64,000 nt of DNA from SZUA-36 sp963774415 (GTDB taxonomy: Bacteria; Pseudomonadota; Gammaproteobacteria; Xanthomonadales; SZUA-36). This document shows, piece by piece, positions 16,758 to 25,678 of this stretch. The stretch lies in the NCBI GenBank assembly GCA_963774415.1, contig CAVZEU010000003.1, positions 620,001 through 684,000 on the forward strand, in the 5' to 3' direction. Positions within the stretch are counted from its first letter, which is position 1. Every line of letters starts with the position of its first letter. Under the pieces are notes generated by a model. The model was not told where the DNA came from and did no database searches. It was given only the letters and a program-made list of their open reading frames with translations. A program made the translations under genes and the position numbers.

Positions 16758-18950
16758 TCACGGGGCCAGGTCATAGAACAACGGTTCTTCCCTGCGACCC
16801 AGGCTCGCCAGCCCCTTCAGTTGCAGTTGCAGGTAGATCGCGTTGCGGAAATCACCCGCACGGTTTCTCAGGTAGCGCTTGGTGACCAGGCTCAGCGCCC
16901 AGCAACAGCTATCGTATTCGAAGCCCGCCTCAGCGGTCAGCAGGTCAGATTCACGCAAAGAATAATTCAGCCGCGACAGCACCCGCCAGCGCTCGTTGAT
17001 GGGTTGCCAATAGCGCAGGTCGAACTGGTCGAGGCTGTTGCGGCGGAAGCGGTACTCCGCGCCGACATGCCGGCCGTTGGCTGCCCTGTGTGTGACGCCG
17101 AATACGGCAACGTCGAGTTCCTTGGTCTGCCAGTTCCACTGCGCGCCGACGTGGGCGCGCCAGCGCCGGCTGGGCTGGATCGCGAGCTCCGCGATGAACG
17201 GTGACGCTTCGTCGCCCGACCGGTTCAGGTCCGGCACCAGGCGGGGCTCTCGCAAGTAGACGATCTGCCCCAGGCTCAGACTCCACAGTTCATGGCCGAG
17301 ACGTTGGCTGATTGTCCGTGTCGTCAGCGCGAACGTGACCTGGTTGGCATCTGATTGGCGGTCCGCGCCGGTGAAACGGTTGGAGTGAAAGAGCTGGCTG
17401 AAACTGAACGTGAAAGGCGCCGTGTCAAAGTCTGGCAGGTCATCCTGGTTCTTGTAGGGCACGTAGAGATAAAACAGCCGCGGCTCGAGGGTCTGCAGGT
17501 TGCCGTTGGGGCGCTCGCGGTCCATGAACAGGCCGGCGTCGAGACTGAGAATCTCCGTACGCCGGTCCGGTGACGAGTCCCCCGGCAGCCCGTGCAGCTT
17601 GAGGTCATAGGACGTGTAGCGGTAGCCGGCGCTCGGCCTGATATAACCCCACGGGCTTTCGATGTTCCACTCGAGTCGCGGCAACAGATCGAGCCGGGCG
17701 CCGGTCGCGCCGACATCCCGATCAAAGTTGACCACCTCCGAATCGAGCCGCAGACGCAGCCCGTTCCTGCCGAGCGGTTGGTCGAGGTCGAAGGTCAGGC
17801 GTGGCAGCCTGCGGTAGGGTTCATGGCTGGCTCTGACGGCCTCGTCGACGACCTGAAAGTCGTCCGCGACGAGGTTGAGAGCCCAGGTGCGGCCGCTACC
17901 GTAAATGCCGGCGCGGCTTCTGAGGTATTGGCGCGAGGTTTCCGCGAGGCTGCTGCCGAAATCCTGGAAGTACTGCTTGTCGCTGACCCGCTCGACCAGC
18001 ACCCGGCTGCGCCAGCGGCTGCTGAAAAGGGCTCCCATATTGGCTTTGTAGTGGTAACGGTCACGGTTCGCGATGGAGTCGCTCGGAAGGTAGTCTGCGT
18101 TCAGCTCTCCACGCGTGCGTCGGGTCAGAAACCGGTATTCGCTGGTCAACATGGCGCCGCGGTTGGAAAACAGCCGCGGTGTCAGTGTCGCGTCCTGGTT
18201 GGGCGCGATGTTCCAGTAATAGGGAACGCCGATCTCGACACCCGTGTTGTTGGCGGTGTTCAGGTAGGGATACAGAAAGCCGCTTTTTCGCTTGTTCGTA
18301 ATCGGAAACGAGATATACGGCAGGTAGAGGATCGGTACCTTGAAGAAGCGGAGTTTGGCGGACCGCGCCGTGCCTGTGCCCTTGTCGAATTTGAGCGTCA
18401 TCTTCTTTGCCGACAACACCCATGCCGGCTCATCCCCGGGACAGGTGGAAAAATTCAGTTGCGTCAATACCGAGCGGTCAGCCGATTCGATGTCGAGGTC
18501 TGCGGCCTGGCCGTTGGCGTTCGACCCCACCAGGCCATAGTCGATGCCGGTGAAGTGACCGCTGTCGTCGAGGAAACTGAAGGTGCCGCCCTTGCTCTTG
18601 ATATGCATGACCGCATCCCGGTAAAGCAGTTCGCCGGGCACGGTGACGGTTTTGCCGTCCGGGTCGTAGTGCATCAGGTCGGTCGACAGTTTCTGGTCGG
18701 CGCGTTCCAGTTCCACCGCGCCGGTGGCTTTGCCGTAGCGTCCCTTCTCTGCGTCGAAGGATCGCGCCTTGACGATCAGCGGCGAAGCCTGCCGATCCGG
18801 GTGCTGCTTGAATGACGGCGCCAGGCTCGGTTTGGGGCAGGCCATTGCCGGCTCGTCGCCGGCTGCGGCAGATCCCGCCAGGACGGTACCGATCAGTAAA
18901 ACGCTCAGGGCCGGTAACCGGACCTCGAATCTGGATAATATCGGGATCAC
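16758..18950 (-). CDS. lptD: LPS-assembly protein LptD
   Basis: LptD is the outer-membrane beta-barrel that, with lipoprotein LptE, inserts LPS into the outer leaflet. The 730-residue protein starts with a signal peptide (about 1-30), an OstA/LptA-like N-domain (about 55-200) and a barrel to the C-terminus. All four disulfide-forming cysteines are in place: Cys38, Cys170 and the adjacent Cys682-Cys683, the set needed for interdomain disulfides in E. coli. It begins with GTG at 18950 overlapping the stop of the upstream peptidase gene (GTGA). It is followed by surA, as in most Gammaproteobacteria. Confidence 0.95.
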   Translation of the reverse strand: MIPILSRFEVRLPALSVLLIGTVLAGSAAAGDEPAMACPKPSLAPSFKQHPDRQASPLIVKARSFDAEKGRYGKATGAVELERADQKLSTDLMHYDPDGKTVTVPGELLYRDAVMHIKSKGGTFSFLDDSGHFTGIDYGLVGSNANGQAADLDIESADRSVLTQLNFSTCPGDEPAWVLSAKKMTLKFDKGTGTARSAKLRFFKVPILYLPYISFPITNKRKSGFLYPYLNTANNTGVEIGVPYYWNIAPNQDATLTPRLFSNRGAMLTSEYRFLTRRTRGELNADYLPSDSIANRDRYHYKANMGALFSSRWRSRVLVERVSDKQYFQDFGSSLAETSRQYLRSRAGIYGSGRTWALNLVADDFQVVDEAVRASHEPYRRLPRLTFDLDQPLGRNGLRLRLDSEVVNFDRDVGATGARLDLLPRLEWNIESPWGYIRPSAGYRYTSYDLKLHGLPGDSSPDRRTEILSLDAGLFMDRERPNGNLQTLEPRLFYLYVPYKNQDDLPDFDTAPFTFSFSQLFHSNRFTGADRQSDANQVTFALTTRTISQRLGHELWSLSLGQIVYLREPRLVPDLNRSGDEASPFIAELAIQPSRRWRAHVGAQWNWQTKELDVAVFGVTHRAANGRHVGAEYRFRRNSLDQFDLRYWQPINERWRVLSRLNYSLRESDLLTAEAGFEYDSCCWALSLVTKRYLRNRAGDFRNAIYLQLQLKGLASLGRREEPLFYDLAP

Positions 18951-20071
18951 AAATCAGTGCCAGTTTTGGACGGTGTTATCGGCATCATTGTAGCATTGCC
19001 GGCCGCTGAACAGTCCTGGTCAAGCCAATTTTTTCGCCGGGCCGCAGGCAGCTTCGCATGCTGTTTCGCAAGCGCATGAAAAGCCCTCATCTGACCTCCG
19101 GCTTGGCGGTACAATTTTTGAAATGCACATTGCCGGTCCTGGTAGGTGTCGTAGAGGGCCAGGCTGGCGTTATTCAACGGCGGCGCCAGCCAGGCGGCGA
19201 AATAATTGGTGCCGTCCCAGCGCGTCCGGGCCAGGTGCTCCGTGGTTGCAACCAGGTTCTCCAGGATTGCGGCTTTGCCTTGGCGCTTCGCCCCGGGCCC
19301 GGCAGTGGAGCCGTATAATTCCGCCAGCCGGGTTCGCACGCCGCGTACCAGTCGGTTGAAATCCCTGGCGGCATTCCTGAACTGGCGCCATTTTCGCAGC
19401 TGGTCGTCCCTGTGCAGGGATCGGAGCCACATCGTGACTCCCACGTTGGCGACGAAGCTGGCGTAGCTTTCGTTAAAGCGGCCGTCTCCCTGGACGTAAA
19501 GCCGCTGGTGCGCGAGTTCGTGAAACAGGTAGGCCGCCAGTTGCACATCCGAGCCGCTCAGCATCGTGTTGAGCAACGGGTCCTTGAACCAGCCCAGGGA
19601 CGAGTACGCGGGTGATGGCGAGACGATCACGTCCAGACCCTTTTTTCGCAGCTTTGCCGCGAATCTTTCAGCGCCGCGGCGGTTGAAATAACCCCGGTAG
19701 GGCAGGCAACCCGCAACCAGGAAGCACCAGCGCTTGGGCTGCAGTGAAAATTCTCCGGCGGCGACAACGTTCCAGACCAGTGTTTCGCGACCGGTGTCTA
19801 CGTAAGTCGAGTAGCTGCCATGGGCCGGCAGGTCGAGTTTCCCGCGCGCAAATGTCAGGATCTGCCGGGCTTCTTCAAGGCGCGCGGCGAGTTGCGCGCC
19901 GGTCGACGGGTCAGCAAGCACCTTGTCCAGGTCCCGCCTGGCGTGCAGCAAACGCATCTGACCCGAAGCAGCCTGCAGGTAGTAGCCGGGACCCGCGCAG
20001 CCGCCGAGCAGGGCGGCCAGGAGCGCAGCCGGCGCGAGGCGGCCGAGCATTCCTTCAACGCGTGGCAGCAC
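18947..20071 (-). CDS. Putative aminopeptidase lipoprotein (PF10023-like)
   Basis: 374 residues. It has a lipoprotein signal with lipobox LLGGC (Cys25) and a zinc-metallopeptidase HELAHQ motif (residues 184-189), followed by the FNESYASFVANVG segment that usually supplies the third ligand. This matches the bacterial 'predicted aminopeptidase' family, a gluzincin of unproven substrate. The GTG at 20071 has GGAAAG six bases upstream; an ATG at 20050 is possible and would also leave a signal peptide. The gene lies between msrB and lptD with a 4-base overlap to lptD, so it may serve envelope maintenance; that is inference. Confidence 0.85.
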   Translation of the reverse strand: MLPRVEGMLGRLAPAALLAALLGGCAGPGYYLQAASGQMRLLHARRDLDKVLADPSTGAQLAARLEEARQILTFARGKLDLPAHGSYSTYVDTGRETLVWNVVAAGEFSLQPKRWCFLVAGCLPYRGYFNRRGAERFAAKLRKKGLDVIVSPSPAYSSLGWFKDPLLNTMLSGSDVQLAAYLFHELAHQRLYVQGDGRFNESYASFVANVGVTMWLRSLHRDDQLRKWRQFRNAARDFNRLVRGVRTRLAELYGSTAGPGAKRQGKAAILENLVATTEHLARTRWDGTNYFAAWLAPPLNNASLALYDTYQDRQCAFQKLYRQAGGQMRAFHALAKQHAKLPAARRKNWLDQDCSAAGNATMMPITPSKTGTDL

Positions 20072-20098
20072 GGCAGTCTTTCCGCTGGTCGCGGCTCG

Positions 20099-20503
20099 TC
20101 AAGGGTCTTCTTGCTCGGGCACGAATTGCAGCGCTGCCGAATTGATGCAGTAACGCTGTCCTGTCGGCGGCGGCCCGTCGTCGAAAATATGGCCGAGGTG
20201 GGCGTCGCATTGCGGGCACAGCAGTTCGATGCGATGCATGCCATGGCTGCTGTCAGGCCGCTGCGCGATCGCAGCGCTGTCGAGTTCGCCCCAGAAGCTC
20301 GGCCAGCCGCAGCCGGAGTGGAATTTGCTGTCGGAACCGAACAGGGCATGGCCGCAACAGACACAATGGTACGCGCCGCGCTCGAAGTGGTCGCAGTAGC
20401 GGCCGCTGTAGGGCGCCTCGGTGCCCGCCTCGCGCGTGACGCGGTATTGTTCCGGATCGAGCTGCCGTTGCCATTCGGATGCTGCTTTGGAAATTTTCTT
20501 CAT
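20099..20503 (-). CDS. msrB: Peptide methionine-(R)-S-oxide reductase
   Basis: MsrB reduces methionine R-sulfoxide in proteins, using thioredoxin. The protein is about 134 residues. The structural zinc is held by two CxxC pairs (Cys47/Cys50 in CVCC and Cys96/Cys99 in CPQC), the fold motif GCGWPSFW is present, and the catalytic cysteine is Cys119 in RYCINSAALQF. I chose ATG 20503 because GGGAG stands six to ten bases upstream. No signal peptide is seen, so it is cytoplasmic. It is first in the run of minus-strand genes leading into lptD. Confidence 0.95.
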   Translation of the reverse strand: MKKISKAASEWQRQLDPEQYRVTREAGTEAPYSGRYCDHFERGAYHCVCCGHALFGSDSKFHSGCGWPSFWGELDSAAIAQRPDSSHGMHRIELLCPQCDAHLGHIFDDGPPPTGQRYCINSAALQFVPEQEDP

Positions 20504-20614
20504 CACTCCCTCGCCGGCTGAATGCATGTGCAATTCGCCTATTGTAATGTATGCTTCGGATTTAGTGACGGCATGCTGTTGCGAGCAGCCGCTGGCATGA
20601 CTGGAGTAAGATCA

Positions 20615-21049
20615 ATGTCCGATTTGAGACCCTTTCATCTTGCAATCCCGGTGGAAGACCTGGGCGCGGCGCGCGCATTTTACGGCAAGGCGCTGGGATG
20701 CCAGGAAGGCCGCAGCGACACCCACTGGGTCGACTTCAATTTCTTTGGCCACCAGTTGGTGTGCCACCTCGATCCCACCCGGGCGGTGACCGGGAAAAAA
20801 GTGCGTAACGCGGTCGATGGCGACCCGGTGCCGGTCCCGCATTTCGGCGTGGTGCTGACCATGAAAGACTGGGAAGCGTTACGGCAGAGGCTGGTCGAGA
20901 GGGACGTGTACTTCGATATCGAACCCCGAATCCGGTTCAAGGGCATGCCGGGTGCGCAGGCGACGATGTTTTTCACCGATCCGTCCGGCAATACGCTGGA
21001 ATTCAAGGCTTTCGATGCCGACCAGCAAATCTTTGCCAAGCAGCCGTGA
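20615..21049 (+). CDS. VOC-family (glyoxalase/dioxygenase fold) protein
   Basis: About 144 residues with the vicinal-oxygen-chelate pattern: N-terminal HLAIPVEDLGAARAFYGKAL with a likely metal ligand His8, a central HQLVCHLD strand, and the terminal DPSGNTLEFKAF strand bringing a conserved glutamate. This is the typical single-domain VOC enzyme, whose members act as glyoxalases, dioxygenases or resistance proteins; the substrate is unknown here. GGAG lies nine bases before ATG 20615. Its stop overlaps the next gene's GTG, so it is coupled to the DUF2007 gene. Confidence 0.88.
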   Translation: MSDLRPFHLAIPVEDLGAARAFYGKALGCQEGRSDTHWVDFNFFGHQLVCHLDPTRAVTGKKVRNAVDGDPVPVPHFGVVLTMKDWEALRQRLVERDVYFDIEPRIRFKGMPGAQATMFFTDPSGNTLEFKAFDADQQIFAKQP

Positions 21050-21351
21050 TCAAGGTATTCGAAGACTTCGACATCGCCCTGGTCGGGTTGTATGAGTCCG
21101 TATTGGAAGCGGAGGGTATCCCCACGTTCATGAAAAACCGCTTCCTCACGGCCGGTGCCGGCGAGATTCCTTTTCTCGAAGCCGTGCCTCAGTTGTGGGT
21201 ACTGAATGATGCCGATGCGGCGCGCGCGGTCTCGGTGTTGGTTGAGTTACGGGACCCGCGGGGTTCGCAGCAGGAGATGCCGGAGCTCGTCGAGGCGGAG
21301 GAGCAGGCAGATACCGGCGGCAGGATGCACCGTGCCGAAGCGGAAGAATGA
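21046..21351 (+). CDS. DUF2007 family small protein
   Basis: A 101-residue protein. Residues 1-68 show the DUF2007 pattern: a VFEDFDIALVGLYESVLEAEGIP start, a NRFL/GEIPF loop and PQLWVLNDADAARA. The family adopts a small ferredoxin-like fold related to PII-type signal proteins; the function is unknown. The C-terminal 30 residues are acidic and not conserved. It begins with GTG overlapping the previous stop (GTGA) and overlaps the following sulfatase gene, so all three are probably one transcript. Confidence 0.82.
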   Translation: MIKVFEDFDIALVGLYESVLEAEGIPTFMKNRFLTAGAGEIPFLEAVPQLWVLNDADAARAVSVLVELRDPRGSQQEMPELVEAEEQADTGGRMHRAEAEE

Positions 21352-23266
21352 CAGCAGCGAATCCGCACCGCGGCAAGGCGGTAAGAATTTCCCGGCGCCG
21401 ATAGCACCGATCCGTGTAACGGCCATGGTTATCTCCGTGGCCCTCTTCTGGGTGGGCACGGAATGGTTGTTTTTCGCCACCAAGCCGTCCTTCATGACGG
21501 TCTATCCATGGTGGGAAAAGCTCAGCCTGCTGCCGGAAACCGCGGCGATCGTCTGCGTGGCGCTGTTGCTGACTTCGCTGCCCTTTTATTTTCTGGGGCG
21601 CCTGCTTAACGGCTGGGAAAAATCGCGTATCGCGGCCGGGGTTGTGGCCGTATTGCCGGCGGCGCTGCTTTTAGCCGCGGCTCTGCTGCTATTGATCGAC
21701 AATTTTACCTTGACGCTGTTTGCCCGGGGAATGCGCGGCGCGCGGGCGGAGGGCGTGTGGCTGTACCGCGTCCTGTTCGTCCTCTTGGCGTCTTTCAGCG
21801 CGGGTAAGTTGCAGTGGTGGCTGACCCGACCGGCGTTCGGGCCCGTTCCGCGGTACGCCGCCCGCGGCGCGGCGGTGGCGGTGGCGATCGGCATCGTCCT
21901 GGTTGCGGTGGCGGCACTCAGGTTGCCGGTCGCAGGATTTAACCCGTCAGCCACGGGCAAGCCGTTACCGAATATCCTGATCCTGTCCGGAGACGGCTTA
22001 TCGGTCAGTCATCTGTCGGCATATGGCTACGCGCGTTCCACCACGCCTTTTCTGAAGTCCAGAGCGGGCGAGTTCCTGATCGCCGAAAACAGCTTTGCCA
22101 ATGCGTCCGATTCCGGCGGCTCGATCGTCTCCAGGCTGAGCGGCAAACTGCCGACGACGACCCATGTCATTTATCCTCCCGACGTTCTGCGCGGCACGGA
22201 CAGTTTTGAGCACCTGCCGGGGATACTCAAAAGGCTGGGCTATTACAACGGGGACATCGGCATGCATCCTTATGCGGACCCGTACGGCAGCAACATGCGC
22301 AATGGCTTCGCCGAGGCCAATTTGCACAAACTAGAGCAGGGCGGCGACCGTGTCTTGGGATGGATACAGAATTTCCGGGGACTCAATTTTGCCGGACTCT
22401 TTATCGGGCGGATGACCGAGCGCTTGTCGGAGCGGTTTCTGCTGCTCGCCACTGGCGCGCCGATGGCCGATCCGCTGGCGGCCGTTGACAACCCGGACAA
22501 ACGACATATTTCCGATGCTGACCGCATGGCGGGCATCCGCCGTTTTGTCGCCGAAAACCGCCGGCCGTTTTTTTTGCACGTCCACATGATGGGCACGCAC
22601 GGGTCCCGGTTCAGGCCGAGCCGGCACGTGTTTTCGACCGCGCAAAGCAGCCTCGGGAAATGGTCACCGGACGCCTACGACGACTCGATCCTCGATTTTG
22701 ACCATTATGTAGAGGAAACCTATGAGCTGCTGAAGAGCAACGGATTGCTGGAGACCACGATTTTTGTCATCACTTCCGACCACGGCTTCCATCACCACGT
22801 ACTGGAACGCGTGCCGCTGATGCTGCGCCTGCCAGGCCCGGGCCGTACGGGCGGAGTCAACGGCAACACCCAGCAGATCGACATCGCGCCGACCCTGCTG
22901 GAAGCCATCGGCGTCGATGCGCCCGGCTGGATGCAAGGGACCTCGCTGTTGAGCGCCAGCGACGCAACGCTTGGCGCCCGGTCCATTTTTGCCGGTTCAC
23001 ATCGTCTCGCCGAGCCGGTCGACAGTGGTTCCCGCCCGCGCAGTAACCAGAGCCCGCCCTGGTATTCGTTGGGGCGCCTGTACCTGATCAAGTGCGACCA
23101 GGCCTTCGTCCTGAAGACTCCGGGCCTGGTCGTGCATGAAAGAAAAGACTTCGAGGGCTCCGTGCTTGGATGTCGTGAGCACCTGACGGTGGCCCAAGCC
23201 CGGCAAATCATGTTCGCGCGCCTGGCAAAAGACGGATACCTTCCGGCTGTAGGAATGGCCCGCTGA
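21332..23266 (+). CDS. Inner-membrane sulfatase / alkaline-phosphatase-fold enzyme
   Basis: About 644 residues. Four or five membrane helices (about 25-210) precede a periplasmic catalytic domain of the sulfatase superfamily. Metal-binding motifs are visible: ILSGDGLSVSHL (first Asp) and ITSDHGFHHHVLER (Asp-His). Where sulfatases have Cys-x-Pro-Ser-Arg, this protein has the sequence SGGSIVSRLSGK, so the nucleophile is probably serine or the enzyme is not a classical sulfatase. It resembles membrane phospho- or sulfo-ester hydrolases and transferases that modify envelope glycans. The GTG at 21332 overlaps DUF2007; an ATG at 21425 at the first helix is an alternative start. Confidence 0.75.
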   Translation: MPKRKNDSSESAPRQGGKNFPAPIAPIRVTAMVISVALFWVGTEWLFFATKPSFMTVYPWWEKLSLLPETAAIVCVALLLTSLPFYFLGRLLNGWEKSRIAAGVVAVLPAALLLAAALLLLIDNFTLTLFARGMRGARAEGVWLYRVLFVLLASFSAGKLQWWLTRPAFGPVPRYAARGAAVAVAIGIVLVAVAALRLPVAGFNPSATGKPLPNILILSGDGLSVSHLSAYGYARSTTPFLKSRAGEFLIAENSFANASDSGGSIVSRLSGKLPTTTHVIYPPDVLRGTDSFEHLPGILKRLGYYNGDIGMHPYADPYGSNMRNGFAEANLHKLEQGGDRVLGWIQNFRGLNFAGLFIGRMTERLSERFLLLATGAPMADPLAAVDNPDKRHISDADRMAGIRRFVAENRRPFFLHVHMMGTHGSRFRPSRHVFSTAQSSLGKWSPDAYDDSILDFDHYVEETYELLKSNGLLETTIFVITSDHGFHHHVLERVPLMLRLPGPGRTGGVNGNTQQIDIAPTLLEAIGVDAPGWMQGTSLLSASDATLGARSIFAGSHRLAEPVDSGSRPRSNQSPPWYSLGRLYLIKCDQAFVLKTPGLVVHERKDFEGSVLGCREHLTVAQARQIMFARLAKDGYLPAVGMAR

Positions 23267-23384
23267 GGCATCGCCGCGGTACGGGCAGCCCATGGGGCCG
23301 CTGGGTTGGGAACCCGAAATAAACTGCCAGCAAGTAAGCAGCTTGAGACTCACCTTGCCTTAACTGCACTGCTGGACTTCTCGG

Positions 23385-24656
23385 CTAGGCGGCAGCCAAC
23401 GCTTGCTCCAGGTCCGCGATGATGTCCTCGATGTCCTCGATACCGATGCACAGCCGGATCATGTCCGGCGTGACGCCCGCGGTCGCCAGTTCCGTCTCGG
23501 ACAATTGCCGGTGCGTCGTCGAGGCAGGATGCGCCGCCAGCGATTTCACGTCGCCGATGTTGACCAGGCGCAGAAACAGCTCGAGTGAATCGTAAAATTT
23601 GACACCGGCATCGAAGCCGCCCTTGATGCCGAAGGTCAGCAGGGCCGAGGGCCTGCCGTTCGTGTATTTTTGGGCCAGCTCGAAATAGGGCGAGCCTTCC
23701 AGGCCGGCGAAACTGACCCAGGCGACTTTCGGGTGCGCCTCGAGGTATTTGGCCACGGCCAGGGCATTGTCGCAGTGGCGCTCCATGCGCAGCGGCAAGG
23801 TCTCCATGCCCTGCAGGATGAGAAAGGCGTTCATCGGGCTCATGGCCGAACCGGTATTGCGCAGCGCCACGGTCCGCGCCCGTGCGATATAGGCGGCCTC
23901 GCCCATTGCCTCCGTGTACACGACGCCGTGATAGGATTCCTCGGGCTCATTGAGCATGTGGAACCGTTCGGCGTGTTGCTCCCACGGGAAATGCCCGCCG
24001 TCGACGATCACCCCGCCCAGCGAATTGCCGTGCCCCCCCATGTACTTGGTCAGGGAGTTGGCGACGATGTCGGCGCCATAGCGGATCGGTTTGATCAGCG
24101 CGGGCGTGGCGACGGTGTTGTCGACGATCAGCGGCACGCCCTCGGCATGCGCCATCTTGGCCAGCGCCTCGATATCGACGATATTGCCGGCGGGGTTGCC
24201 GATTGACTCGCAGAACACCGCGGCCGTTTTCTCGTCCACCAGCTTTTTCATGCTCGCTGGACTGTCATCCTCGGAAAAACGGACATCGATCCCGAGGCGC
24301 GGCAGCATGTGTTTGAAGAGCGTGTAGGTGCCGCCGTAAAGCTGCGGCACCGTGACGACGTTGCTGCCCGCTTCCGCTATATTCAATACCGAGTAATTGA
24401 TCGCCGCGCTGCCGGCGCTGACGCAAAGGGCGGCGATGCCGCCTTCCAGTTCCGCGCAGCGTTCCTCGAGCACGGCCGTAGTCGGGTTCATGATGCGCGT
24501 GTAAATGTTGCCGGGAACTTCGAGGTTGAACAGGTCGGCCCCGTGCTGGGCATTGTCGAATTCGTAGGCGACGGTTTGGTAAATCGGCACCGAGACCGAC
24601 TTGGTTTCGGGGTCTGACTTGAAGCCGGCGTGAATGGCGAGGGTCTGGTCTTTCAT
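23385..24656 (-). CDS. metY: O-acetylhomoserine aminocarboxypropyltransferase (sulfhydrylase)
   Basis: MetY makes homocysteine directly from O-acetylhomoserine and sulfide with PLP, the direct-sulfurylation route to methionine. The 423-residue length fits MetY rather than the shorter MetB/MetZ. It shows the LAIHAGFKSDP start, YTRIMNPTT, the SAGSAAINYSV cofactor motif, and the PLP lysine Lys204 in SLTKYMGGHG. AAGGAT lies eight bases before the ATG. It is the last gene of a minus-strand run, 78 bases after the DUF2785 gene; no SAM riboswitch is visible in that short gap. Confidence 0.93.
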   Translation of the reverse strand: MKDQTLAIHAGFKSDPETKSVSVPIYQTVAYEFDNAQHGADLFNLEVPGNIYTRIMNPTTAVLEERCAELEGGIAALCVSAGSAAINYSVLNIAEAGSNVVTVPQLYGGTYTLFKHMLPRLGIDVRFSEDDSPASMKKLVDEKTAAVFCESIGNPAGNIVDIEALAKMAHAEGVPLIVDNTVATPALIKPIRYGADIVANSLTKYMGGHGNSLGGVIVDGGHFPWEQHAERFHMLNEPEESYHGVVYTEAMGEAAYIARARTVALRNTGSAMSPMNAFLILQGMETLPLRMERHCDNALAVAKYLEAHPKVAWVSFAGLEGSPYFELAQKYTNGRPSALLTFGIKGGFDAGVKFYDSLELFLRLVNIGDVKSLAAHPASTTHRQLSETELATAGVTPDMIRLCIGIEDIEDIIADLEQALAAA

Positions 24657-24734
24657 CGGTATATCCTTCGGGTTAGCTTTGCCATGGGGTTATTAGAACA
24701 AACTTCGGCGGCAATACACAGCCGTCTGCTACCT

Positions 24735-25649
24735 TCAGCCGCCTGCGACGCGGCCGATGGCCTGTTTTACCATATCCGCCAGCGCCGGGGTCGGATTATC
24801 GCTATCACCGTTCGCATCCAGGTACAGCGCCAGCAGGAAGGCGAGGGTATTGTGCCGCTTGGCCAGGCCAGCCCGGCTTGCATACGCGGCTGCCCAGTCT
24901 GAAAGGGGCCTGGGATCGGTTGCCGAATCGAACCAGGCAGCCCACTCAGCGTCATCCAGCACGCCCCTCCCGTACGCGTAATAGGTGGCGCGCGCCAGTC
25001 TTTCCGGCTCGCCGAAAACATAGAAAACCGGCCCCTGCGGTGCGATCTGGCTGGCAACGGCCGCCATCAATTGCCGCACCTGCGCGGCGTCGACTTTGGG
25101 ATTCAGTACCAGTTGCAGCACCAGGTCCGAGCCGTGGGCTACCCCATGGCGCCAGCCCTCGCTGTCGGAAAAGCCGCGGTAGTCGCGAACACCGGCAAGG
25201 TAGCGGGCGGCGGCATTGACCAACCTGGCGCGCATGGCCGGGGTGAACCAGGCCTGGATGCGGTCGGTGCGGGCGACTTCCGCCAGCGCCAGGGCCGCGA
25301 ATGGTCGCCGGAAGCCATTGGCGCCGCTGTCACCGCGGATCTGCCCCAGCAGGTCGTGGTAGAGGGTCAGGCGGGTTCGCTCGGTCAGTTCTCCCTTGCG
25401 CATCCAGCGCGCGAGCGCCTCGAAGGCAACCCCGTCGCGGATTTTCGGGTCAGGATCGGAAAGGCAGGCGGCCAGGCCGAGCGCCAGCGTATTGCGCGCC
25501 GCGTCATTGCCGACGTCGAAGCCGGCCTGTTTCAGATCGAGCAACTGCCCCCGCGTGTAATCGTGAGGCGGACAGCCGTCCCCGGCCGCCGCCTTGCCCG
25601 GCAAAGCGATGATGACGGAAAAAGCCCAAACGGCGAGCACTTTTTTCAA
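24735..25649 (-). CDS. DUF2785 family secreted protein
   Basis: About 304 residues. A signal peptide (about 1-22, VLAVWAFSVIIALPGKAAA) leads to an all-alpha DUF2785 domain, with the family's EGWRHGVAHGSDLVLQLVLN region at about residue 185 and a typical LRGDSGANGFRRPFAALALA-like segment before it. The function of DUF2785 is unknown. I chose a TTG start at 25649 because GAGGAGG stands eight bases upstream and the signal peptide begins there; no closer ATG exists. It lies 29 bases after the LplT-PlsC gene. Confidence 0.8.
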   Translation of the reverse strand: MKKVLAVWAFSVIIALPGKAAAGDGCPPHDYTRGQLLDLKQAGFDVGNDAARNTLALGLAACLSDPDPKIRDGVAFEALARWMRKGELTERTRLTLYHDLLGQIRGDSGANGFRRPFAALALAEVARTDRIQAWFTPAMRARLVNAAARYLAGVRDYRGFSDSEGWRHGVAHGSDLVLQLVLNPKVDAAQVRQLMAAVASQIAPQGPVFYVFGEPERLARATYYAYGRGVLDDAEWAAWFDSATDPRPLSDWAAAYASRAGLAKRHNTLAFLLALYLDANGDSDNPTPALADMVKQAIGRVAGG

Positions 25650-25678
25650 GGTCTTCCCTCCTCCTCGGCATTTCCGCC

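Noticed and set aside
24657..24734. SAM riboswitch upstream of metY
   Set aside because: The spacer is only 78 bases with no SAM-I/II/IV core pattern.
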